Source: Cytidiella melzeri (taxonomy: Eukaryota > Basidiomycota > Agaricomycetes > Polyporales > Irpicaceae). Taken from it: DNA of 62,836 nucleotides. The notes under the pieces were generated by a model. The model saw nothing but the letters and a program-made list of their open reading frames with translations. It had not been told where the DNA came from and ran no database searches. The stretch lies in contig JABYQR010000275.1 in assembly GCA_022592445.1 (NCBI GenBank), positions 1 through 62,836 of the forward strand, read 5' to 3'. Positions 54,116 to 62,836 of this stretch are shown here, in pieces (position 1 is the first letter of the stretch; each line of letters opens with the position of its first letter). The position numbers and the translations under genes are program-made.

Positions 54116-56391
54116 GCCATGCCCCTCGCTACCGCACACCCTGAATTGTTAAGTTCGCGAGCAAACACAGACCACATTGTAGCGGTGCCCTCTGTACCTT
54201 TGTTCTCTCCTTGTTGTCTGTCCGGTTCCTACCACCCTTGATCCTTATACCAGTCTGTTGCTATGCTCAGTTTGCAGCTTGGATTCTTTGCCATCACTGG
54301 CTTCATGTTTCATAGCACATTGCATCTTTTTACTCTTTGTGCCCCTTTTCTGACCCTCGCTACTACTGTATAAGCACTGCACACCATAATATCAATTGTC
54401 GCTTCCAATCTTATCTGTGTTTACATTGCTGCGCAGAGTGAAACTCAAACATTCAAAATTTATATATAGGGCTCAATAGCTTCAGATGTTCGAGTTATAT
54501 GTACTATGGAGCTCCGAGTTGAAATACAATAATTCACACCATAGAAGCTCAGATACTACAGTACACTATCACATTGGTACAAATAATTGCGCGAGCTATA
54601 CAGCCCAATATATCAAGGGGAAGTCTATGGAACTACAGAGTCTACAGTGCATATGTACCTCTATATACGCTCGGCTCAATTTCCTGATGTATGAGATTGA
54701 TCTTTAGATACAACTGCAGTCATTCAAGATGTAGATGAACACAAACATTGAAGACAATCATGGCAGCCGCAGGCTAACACAATTGAGCAGAGGCAAGTAG
54801 AGCTGCTCAAACGGGATTAACAATAATATTGGACTAGTGTCAGCGGGTGGATGTTGCATTTGTCCAGTTTTGCAGATGTTGTCGAGATTGTATTGCTGAT
54901 CATCAGAGATCAGATCTATGAACAATATAGATTAGATATGTACATAGATAAGATTAGATAGTACATAGCATGTGATTCCATCATCATTATGGCTGCACAC
55001 AATGCAATAGTTGCACCTTATTGCATCGTGTTCCAGTAGTTTCCATGATCGGATAGTAGAAGTCCCATGAGGCTTCTCCTGACTCATATCTCATATACCA
55101 AATTCATCGAGCTTCTAATGGCTCAGTCAGCACCATACAGTCATGTAGGATGCTCAGTCATCACTTACACTCTCTATTCTGTAGTATTAGCAAGCAGAAC
55201 TGTGCATTACCAATCCTTACTCATCTGACATAACTGTAGTGTTAGTAACCTAGTTACAGACATGTATATATACTGCTCCTAGAGAGCAGAGAAATGATAA
55301 AACACTTACTTCTAGAGTTAGTTGACTCTCCAAGTCAATCTCTGCACTTTTGACTTTCAAACAGATGTGTTTAAAGAATAAACAATACATAGCTATGTGT
55401 CTGTGGTATAGGACCTGCTGCAACCATGAAAGTCTAGCAATATGGTTTTTGAGAGCAGTATATAGCAAGAAGACCTGAGCAATTGAGCTTGAGCAGACCA
55501 CATCCGAGTTGGATAAGATAACCATAGCACTCACCCACTCTAACTCTGCACTGCTAGCTCAGGCATGTCCAGCATCACCAGAATTAGCTTGGTTGTAGAG
55601 TTCTATTGCCTCTGGCTCAAACTATCTGCCAGCTTCAATTTCCACCTTCAACAAGATGAGCCCCCCAACTGCGGACAGACAGATGGCGAGGAGTTCTGGG
55701 ACAGCAGCAAGCAGTAGTGAATACTGTACCGGCATGACCTAACGTTCGCGGCTTGTGACCGTGACCCTCAGATGTTCAAAGATTTGGATGTTCGAGAAGT
55801 GTTGTGACCCTGTGACCAATGCTCGAACAAATAAATAGGCGCCTGTGGCCACTCAATGAAGGCGCGCGTCGGTCAAGGCTCGTGTCGCTAGCGTTGCTGC
55901 TTGACAACAGCAGGCACCAGTCATATAAAATCATATTCTAGCGTAATTTGGTAATCAAAAATAGCGGAAAATATTCAGCCCTAGTTGAACCGTTACAGAG
56001 CTCTTGTCAGCACACCACAAAACATGGATGTAGACAACCTAGCCATGGACAGAGCCCTCACCATTCCGGCATGGCTCAAAGCTCATAACAAAACCTGCGC
56101 AGACAGTGAAGCCCAGTCAGAAACTGCAATGGCTTACTGACTTTGAGCTGGCGTAGTCACGGTACTGGCTCATTGGTACCACTGGCAGCGACCTCGGACT
56201 CGAAGAGGGCACATGGGATACTTCAATTTTTCTTCGCAGCTACAGAGACCTTACATTGTAGTGTACTACTATTAATATCACCTCGATTTTCCTTGCACAA
56301 CATGCGATTGCGCACACAGAGCGCCTCCTCCAAAAAACTGCGCTAATTTCATAAGCGCCCACGGTCACACAATCAGCAGGATGTTTGCGAC
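54116..56391. other. Long region without a supported gene
   Basis: Low-complexity, AT-rich sequence with only short ORFs. It probably includes the right terminus of the Plavaka/DUF6532 unit. A plus-strand ATG at 56024 opens a short, exon-like MDVDNLAMDRALTIPAWLKA but stops soon after AYW-less sequence (stop near 56138), possibly a relic exon. No inverted repeat matching 39666-40793 was found. Confidence 0.4.
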
Positions 56392-57790
56392 TGTAACAGT
56401 AAGGGTTACACTCACCAGATAGTTGATAAACTTGAGGGGGAGATAGTGAGATAGAGAGTAGAGTGTGGGTGAGAGTGTGTACTGGGGAGTATGAAGTAGT
56501 CCTTGATCAACAGAGTGGATAAGACTGAGGGGATATGCCCTCAGGAGTGCCTCTATATATACATGAAGGGGAGGACCCCAGGTACTACCATAAGACCCCT
56601 AATACCTACATGAGTAAGCGAAGTAATCTACCTTACTAAGCATGCCCTATGCCCTAGTGGTGCCACTTCAATGATCAACCAATTAGTCTGTACCCTCCTC
56701 GGTTGCGTCATTGGATCGTGGATGATCCTTGGTGTGTTGTTTGTAACTTATACACAGTAGATTGTAGCTGAGCGGATAGCTCGGGGATGATCGTCGTAGA
56801 ATTTCTTGATTGCTTCTTGAGCGTGCGTGATGTTTTCTACAGGTTCCCACGTGTTGTTGTTTGGTCCGTAGCCTTTCCAGCGTATGTAATACTGAAGCTT
56901 TTTGGCACGACCTGTACGTCTTGACTTGAGAATCTTCTTGACTTCGTATTCTTCTTCTCCGTCGATGATATCTGGCGGAGGCATCTCCAGCTTTTGGCGT
57001 TCGAATTCAGGTTCGTTGTATGGTACCAACTTGCTTGCATGGAATACAGGATGTATCCTTGGTGAACGTTCGGGCCATTCCAGTCTGAATGTGACCGGCG
57101 AGAGCTTTTCAGCAATCTTGAATGGGCCGTAGTACTTGGCTGACAGCTTATGTCCAGATTTTTGGTAGTCTCTCAGATCTAGCATGACCTGATCGCCTTC
57201 GTTGAAGGGGACCTTCTGGACGTGCTTGTCATAGTACCACTTCATACGTTCAGCCGCAAGTTGTAACACCGCCTTAGCATGCTCTTGAGCTTGCAAGCGG
57301 TTCCACATGATGTCATTCATGTCAGACCTTTTCAGGTCCTTAGTGAGCGTTGGACCAGCTCTTGGGTGTCTGCCATATTCGAGGTAGAAAGGCAAATGCT
57401 TAGTTCCCTCGTGTGCCGCATTGTTGTATGCGAACTCAGCCGAACTGAGCAATCTAGCCCAGTTGTCATGTAGTTGATTGACATAACAATGCAGATACTG
57501 TTCGAGCGTTTGATTAACTCGTTCAGTTTGACCATCAGTCTGCGGATGATATGCGGTAGTCATTGTAGATTCTATTCCTAGCATTTTACACCATTCCTGG
57601 AATAAATCTGCTGCGAATTGTGAACCTCAGTCGGAAATGATTTGCAAAGGTAACCCGTGAAGGGTCCAGACTCTCATAGAGTAGAGCTGCAAGATCTTTT
57701 GCTGAGAACTCGTTTACGATAGGGAAGAAGTGCGCCCTTTTAGTAAGGTGGTCTACGACTACGCAGATAGCATTAAAGCCATTACGATTC
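56392..57790 (-). mobile_element. Fragment of gypsy G2: partial LTR and Pol 3' end
   Basis: The partial LTR (56392-56682, starting TGTAACAG) joins directly to the 3' end of G2 pol, so the rest of the LTR and the short spacer seen at 59690-59870 are deleted. The pol part ends at about 57790 within integrase, where similarity is lost. Confidence 0.88.
56748..57790 (-). pseudogene. G2 integrase C-terminal half and chromodomain, broken
   Basis: From right to left on the minus strand: FNAICVVVDHLTKRAHFFPI with the first integrase Asp, a frameshift near 57665, LHGLPLQIISD followed by TGA instead of the expected Arg codon (CGA), then MTTAYHPQTDGQTERVNQTL with the catalytic Glu, KVPFNEGDQVMLDLRDYQKS, and the chromodomain EEYEVKKILKSRRTGRAKKL with WKGYGPNNNTWEPVENI, stop at 56748. 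The TGA lies next to the second catalytic Asp. Confidence 0.9.
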
Positions 57791-58506
57791 CTGAAGAATG
57801 AAGCAGAATCGTTCCAGTTTGCGCCAGCGCATTGATGCTTTTTCAGATGTGACCTTTTTGTCCCCCAAACTGTGGGAATTTGATGGGGTAATACATGCGG
57901 TAACAAATTTTGTAACAGAGTGGTGTAATGATTTGATGGTGTTTCATTTGCTTTGTTATTCACTCTACAAATGCGTGTGATGAGCTGAATCTCCCATCAA
58001 AAATCTGTTTTTGTTTTTTGTATTGAACACATGTACATGAATAGACACAAATTTTACATCATCAGATAGTCCTGCCCTTCAGCAACACACAGACATAAAA
58101 ATCTTCTTGGTTGAACCCAACGTTGTGGATATACAGTCAATGTACTGATAAAAGTTGCTCAGACTCCGTTTGGAACCCCGCTGATCTTTTTCTTGCAGGT
58201 TATCACATGATTTTTGGCTATCTGGTTTGTACCTATCACATAGTTTCCAAGCGGCTGCCGCCGCATCGGGCCGATTTCCCCTCTCTCTGATAGCAAACCT
58301 TATACAAGCAGGTATAATAGCACAAATTGCACGCGTGGCAGATACACATGGCGAATCTCGTTTGCGTGACACGCAACTGTGCAAATGGTGAGAAAACAAT
58401 AGGAATATCATTGTGCACAAAGTTACTCACTACGTGTAGCATGAATATTAGAGTCCCGTGTATTGACAATTTCATGTATGACATCGGTAAATGATAGGAA
58501 ACTACG
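57791..58506. other. Unassigned sequence between G2 copies
   Basis: No gene or repeat recognised. Short ORFs on both strands have no landmarks. Confidence 0.4.
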
Positions 58507-58944
58507 CTACAACAAACCATATGTGTAGTCACTTGTGAAACGGGTTTGCATAGAACGTCTCGCACTCTTCAAGTACGTTATCAGGTGTCCATTGACGAGG
58601 CGCGGTGTCAGAGCTGAACTGAGGGAAGAGCTGAATGCTACACCTGATCGGCAGGCATGGATGGATGTTTCGTCATAACGATATGTGTGTGTAGGCACGG
58701 GTACGTCCAATGGTTCCAAGAGGCGATGTCGAATGTATTGGTTGTGTCTCCAAAGCTTCTCTTGTCTTTCGAGCCAGAGATCATCTGCGGGAACTCGTCT
58801 TTGTGGTTTGTTGAATGGTATGCGTCCTTTGCTGTCGCAGAATAATGCGACTACCAAACCATTGTCTATGCGACTGAGACAGCTTCCGTCAGTCGGGGCG
58901 CGTGAGACAGTAAAGCACTGGGAGGCTCGGTAAGGTGACGACAT
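58507..58944 (-). CDS. Hypothetical protein fragment
   Basis: The ATG at 58944 (MSSPYRASQCFTVSRAPTDG) begins a protein-like stretch with LSRIDNGLVVALFCDSKGRI, RRVPADDLWLERQEKLWRHN and VPTHTYRYDETSIHACRSG. A splice donor (GTGTAG) could follow the last of these. No domain is recognised and no downstream exon identified. It may continue upstream, where the G2 LTR now lies (59011), so the element may have cut a gene. Uncertain. Confidence 0.35.
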   Translation of the reverse strand: MSSPYRASQCFTVSRAPTDGSCLSRIDNGLVVALFCDSKGRIPFNKPQRRVPADDLWLERQEKLWRHNQYIRHRLLEPLDVPVPTHTYRYDETSIHACRSGVAFSSSLSSALTPRLVNGHLITYLKSARRSMQTRFTSDYTYGLL

Positions 58945-59010
58945 GGACTGCTGAACAAGTGTGTGCCTACGAAGCGCTTGATGAGAGCAAGGAGTATCGG
59001 GTATGGGGCT

Positions 59011-59690
59011 TGTAACAGTAAGGTTACTACTCACCGGATAAGTTGATAAACTTGGGGAGATAGTGTGTGATAGAGAGTTAGAGTGGTGGTGAGTGAAGTA
59101 CTGGTGGGTACTGAGTAGTCCTGGTTCAACAGAGTGGATAAGACTGAGGGGATATGCCCTCAGGAGTGCCTCTATATATACATGAAGGGGAGGACCCCAG
59201 GTACTACCTTAAGACCCCTAATACCTACATGAGTAAGCAAAGTAATCTACCTTACTAAGCATGCCCTATGCCCTAGTGGTGCCACTTCAATAATCAACCA
59301 ATAGCAATTGTCCCCATGACCTGACCCCATGACCCAGCTCCAAGGCTAGACTTGTTCTAGCTTGTTCTAAGACAAGGCTAGACTTTTCCAGAAGGTTCTA
59401 AGAACTATGACATCATCTAATGGAATGTTCTATACTATGACATCATAGTTCCAGCATGTTCCACAATGTTCCAGAGAGTTCTATCATGTGATACACAGAT
59501 AAGGAAAGGGGCGCATCAGCGCATCAGAGACAGAAGGCGCATCAGCGCATCAATTGATAGGCACTGAGAATAAGCGCCGGAATAGGCGCCTGATAAGCGC
59601 CAGATAAGCGCTTGACAAGCGCTTAAATATTCCCAATAATACCGTTGCCTGGTAAGGCAAGTCTTGTAGAAACATTGAAAATCTGTGACA
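59011..59690 (-). repeat. 3' LTR of G2 (680 bp)
   Basis: Begins TGTAACAG and ends TCTGTGACA on the plus strand. Matches 15082-15807 and part of 56392-56682. It carries a TATATATA box in the cctctatatatacatgaagg stretch near 59171, and a shorter array of TAAGCGCC-like repeats than the solo copy. Confidence 0.93.
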
Positions 59691-59926
59691 TTACCCCCCC
59701 TTCTTGCTTTGAACTCCGTGCAAAGAGTTTTGAACAAACACCTTGGTCATTGAGTCCACTTTTTCACCATTGTCAAGAGGGTGCCTAAGCAATTCCGAGT
59801 GACTCTAGCGGCTTCTACCGACGCCCCTGACGGGGTTCACACCTCATTGGCTGATGGCAGTCTAGTCCGTACCCTCCTCGGTTGCGTCATTGGATCGTGG
59901 ATGATCCTTGGTGTGTTGTTCGTGAC
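59691..59926. other. G2 3' untranslated spacer
   Basis: 236 bp between the 3' LTR and the pol stop codon. It begins with the purine tract (ttaccccccc on the plus strand). Its right part is shared with the fragment at 56690-56747. Confidence 0.6.
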
Positions 59927-60540
59927 TTATACACAGTAAATGGTAGCTGAGCGTATAGCTCGGGGATGATTGTCGTAGAATTTCTTGATCGCTTCTTGAG
60001 CGTGCGTGATGTTTTCTACAGGTTCCCACGTGTCGTCGTTCGATCCGTAGCCTTTCCAGCGTATGTAATACTGAAGCTTTTTGGCACGACCTGTACGTCT
60101 TGACTTGAGAATCTTCTCGACTTCGTATTCTTCTTCTCCGTCGATGATATCTGGCGGAGGCATCTCCAGCTTTTGGCCTTCGAATTCAGGTTCGTTGTAC
60201 GGTACCAACTTGCTTGCATGGAATACAGGGTGTATCCTTGGTGAACGTTCGGGCCATTCCAGTCTGAATGTGACCGGAGAGAGCTTTTCAGCAATCTTGA
60301 ATGGGCCATAGTACTTGGCTGACAGCTTATGTCCAGATTTTTGGTAGTCTCTCAGATCTAGCATGACCTGATCGCCTTCGTTGAAGGGAACCTTCTGAAC
60401 GTGCTTGTCATAGTACCATTTCATGCGTTCAGCCGCAAGTTGTAACGCCACCTTAGCATGCTCTTGAGCTTGCAAGCGGTTCCACATGATGTCATTCATG
60501 TCAGACCTTTTCAGGTCCTTAGTGAGCGTTGGACCAGCTC
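59927..60540 (-). pseudogene. G2 integrase C-terminus and chromodomain
   Basis: PRAGPTLTKDLKRSDMNDIM, MKWYYDKHVQKVPFNEGDQV, PRIHPVFHASKLVPYNEPEF and the chromodomain EEEYEVEKILKSRRTGRAKK with WKGYGSNDDTWEPVENI, stop 59927-59929. The frame starts abruptly after an internal deletion. The catalytic core of integrase, present in part in the copy at 56748-57790, is absent. Confidence 0.92.
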
Positions 60541-61822
60541 TAGGATGATTTGGCGTCTCAGATCTAATTTCTGATCTTTGGGGATGTAGACTTTTCCACG
60601 GTATAGGAGTAATCCGTTCTCAAAATTCCATTCCTCTAGTGATTTCTTGAACTCTCTAGGACCAGAGTTAAGTAACTGCTGATAGTCCTTGGTAACTTCA
60701 TCATTCATGAGTGCTTCCTTGACCCGTCTTAGGATTTCATCATCGTTGATAGGCGAGTCATGAGAGTTTTCGATAGCAGAGATGGCAAAAAACTCGGGTT
60801 TAAGGAGAATTTTGTCCTCATTATCGGAATTTACCCCCTCTTCATGATCTGGCCTCCTGGACAGAGGATCTGCGGTAAGCATGGTCTTTCCGGGTTTGTG
60901 TCGGAGCACGAAATTAAATCGCGTGAGGTATAACGCCCATCGCGCTTGTCTCCGAGTCAGCTTCTGGGCATTCCTGAAATATGTCAGGTTTTGGTGATCC
61001 GACCATATTTCTACGGTAATCGGATGTCCCTCCAGATGTTGACGATACTCTTCCAGGGCGCGGATAATAGCCAACAACTCTTTATCGTATATCTCATAGT
61101 TACGTTCATGGACGTTGAGTGATTTAGAGTAGAAGGCTACTGGATGCCACAGCTTGTCGGCTGGGTCCAGTTGTGATAATACCGCTCCTGTAGCAAAGTC
61201 GCTAGTGTCTGTTTCCAGACGGAAAGGGTTTTCGTCATCTGGTATCCTCAGAATGGGTGCTGACGTAAAAGCCTGTTTCAGACTTTGGAAGGCCTGTTCC
61301 TGAGCATCTTTCCAGATCCAGGGTTGGTCCTTCTTTGTAAGAATAGTGAGCGGTTTTGCATGTTTAGCAAAGTCCTTAATGAAACGCCGATAGAAGTTGG
61401 CAAAGCCTAAGAAGGCTTGGACTTGCTTAACCTTTTCAGGTCGCGGCCACTCAGTAACTCCGGTGAGTTTGGCTGGATCCATCTCGATATGTCCGTGAGA
61501 AATGATCATGCCTAGGTACTCAATGCGATCTTTTTCAAAAAAGCATTTTTCCGGTTTGGCAAATAAATCGTTCTCGCGTAGACGCTTGAGCACTTCCTGT
61601 GTGATGCGACGGTTTTCCTTCTTGTCTTCAGTGAAGATGAGGATGTCGTCGAGATACACCATGACATGTCCTTCTAAGATCAAATCACTCAGAATTTCAT
61701 TCATCATGGCTTGGAACGTCGCAGGTGCGTTGCTAAAACCGAAGTACATCACCTTGGCTTCGAAAAGGCCACGGTGTGTGATGAACGCCGTCTTCCATTC
61801 GTCACCCTTCGGATGCAAACGT
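60511..61822 (-). pseudogene. G2 reverse transcriptase C-terminal part and RNase H
   Basis: [38 protein letters not shown], active site VMVYLDDILIFTED, YLGMIISHGHIEMDPAKL, RNase H blocks FRLETDTSDFATGAVLSQ, YEIYDKELLAIIRALEEYRQ, EIWSDHQNLTYF and the connection RGKVYIPKDQKLDLRRQI. It then runs out of frame at the integrase deletion (about 60545). A frameshift at about 61822 separates it from the RT N-terminus. Confidence 0.92.
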
Positions 61823-62836
61823 TATTGTATCCCCATCTAAGATCAATCTTTGAGAAGACCTTAGCCTTGCTTAACGAATTGATTAAATCGTTGATGCGAG
61901 GTATGGGGTACCGGTTTTTCACCGTGATGTCGTTCAGTTTTCGGTAGTCTTGCACAAGGCGCAACGAGCCATCTTTCTTCTTGACGAAGAACACAGGTGC
62001 TGCAATCGGACTTTTCGATTTGCGGATGTAACCTTTTCGGAGTTCCTCTTCGATCCATTGATCTAGAGAATTCTTTTCCATTGGAGACAGCGGGTATAGT
62101 TTAGCCGCTTTGGGAAGGGAGGCACCTTCCTCAAATTCGATCGCGTGATCGTACGGTTTGCGTAACGGCATGTGCTCTGATTTTTTCTTTGAAAAGACGT
62201 CACCAAATTCCCAAAGATATTTCGGTACTAATGGCTTCCAATTGACGGATTCTTGTTCGTCAAAGCCGTCTTCAAAGCCCTCATCTTCCTTTCCAGAAAG
62301 TTCAGCGATTATTTCCGCTATTTCTTGGTCTTCTGGATCGTCTAAGTTGATCCAGTGGATGTGAGGGTTGTCCGGGTCGACATTTCCTATTCCGTCCAGG
62401 TTGTCTGACACCGAACGTCCCTTAGGTAACTCAAGCTCATCGATCTCTTCTTGAGTTACAGTGATGTTTTTACGAGCTCTTGGGGCACAGAGTTCAGGAC
62501 ATCTGGTAAATCTCCATTCGCCATTTGCCCAATCTATCTCCGGATTGTGGCGGCGTAAGAAGGTCATCCCGATAATCATTTGTTTACTACCGAGGTCAGT
62601 GACGAGCATGTGTTGTCTTGCTCGGTGTGAACCTATTTCTAGGTATGCACGTACTGAGTGAGTGATTTGACCATCTTATTGGGAGTACCATCGACGTTGA
62701 TGACGTTAAACGGTGATGCCAGTTGATTTGTTACCAGATTGTTACTTTCAACCACTGACTTACTGATGAACGTGGTTGTGGCTCCTGAATCTACCAGAGC
62801 TTCGATTTGCACTTTCTTTCCATATACCCAAATTGT
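61810..62836 (-). pseudogene. G2 protease and RT N-terminus, cut by window edge
   Basis: At the right edge the protease motif EALVDSGATTTFISKSVVES is read. A one-base frameshift near 62675 changes frame before [20 protein letters not shown]. Then [20 protein letters not shown], an acidic linker, and RT blocks [40 protein letters not shown] and [15 protein letters not shown]. Upstream gag is outside the window. Confidence 0.9.

Larger units (their letters stand above)
59011..62836 (-). mobile_element. Gypsy chromovirus G2, 3' part; 5' part beyond window
   Basis: The 3' LTR (59011-59690), a purine tract (GGGGGGGTAAT on the coding strand) and pol running to the right edge. The 5' LTR and gag are outside. 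Pol is damaged by an integrase deletion and two frameshifts. The sequence left of the LTR (gggct, 59006-59010) would be one target duplication. Confidence 0.93.

Noticed and set aside
39666..56391. Terminal inverted repeats of the Plavaka/DUF6532 unit
   Set aside because: I looked in 39666-40793 and 54116-56391 and found no convincing inverted match by eye. A self-alignment of these two segments would settle it.

Overview
The window looks like nuclear DNA of a filamentous basidiomycete (class Agaricomycetes). The evidence is intron-dense genes with 45-70 bp GT-AG introns, Plavaka-type DNA transposase, a DUF6532-like gene, chromodomain Ty3/gypsy elements, a two-BIR Bir1/survivin homologue and a fungal NMA-type adenylyltransferase. 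A Ceratobasidiaceae/Rhizoctonia-like source is my guess from overall resemblance, not something the sequence proves. No rRNA, complete tRNA or CRISPR array was seen.

Layout. 1-3973: a frameshifted Ty1/copia element cut by the window edge, with its 3' LTR. 4384-5140: a solo LTR with perfect target duplication. 5762-6298: a pogo/mariner-like MITE. 7223-12500: a divergent gene pair (unknown partner protein leftward, large transposase-like protein rightward), truncated on the right by a gypsy fragment (12501-14737, family G1). 14835-16328: a G3 LTR that itself holds a G2 solo LTR (15082-15807). 17044-19080: a small secreted-protein gene and decaying host-type coding traces. 20102-39665: a mostly host-gene block: carboxylesterase, a 660-bp terminal-inverted-repeat element, bir1, a tandemly duplicated structured repeat, a family X DNA polymerase, three related seven-helix membrane proteins plus a remnant, and nicotinamide mononucleotide adenylyltransferase. 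40794-54115: a Plavaka transposase gene and a divergent DUF6532-like gene, each broken by its own LTR insertion: a solo LTR (41413-42156) in the transposase and a full-length gypsy element (44423-52195) at codon 4 of the partner. 54116-62836: poor sequence, then two damaged copies of a second gypsy family (G2), the last running off the right edge.

Three gypsy families are named here for convenience. G1 is the full chromovirus at 44423-52195, with a truncated copy at 12501-14737. G2 is the chromovirus at 59011-62836, with a fragment at 56392-57790 and a solo LTR at 15082-15807. G3 is known only from LTRs at 4384, 14835 and 41413. Insertions can be ordered by nesting: Plavaka pair first, then G3 and G1; G2 inside G3.

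The most interesting observations are these. (i) Two DNA-transposon-like units share a head-to-head two-gene layout. (ii) G1 appears to be self-priming: a 10-nt primer-binding site beside the 5' LTR is complementary to the predicted RNA 5' end. (iii) G1 and G3 LTR leaders both carry a potential intron whose two ends are copies of one ~20-bp direct repeat. (iv) An in-frame UAG between an upstream ORF and gag is conserved in two G1 copies. (v) A 376-bp tandem duplication has strong RNA-hairpin potential. (vi) A terminal-inverted-repeat element retains a single intact first exon with a nuclear-localisation-like start.
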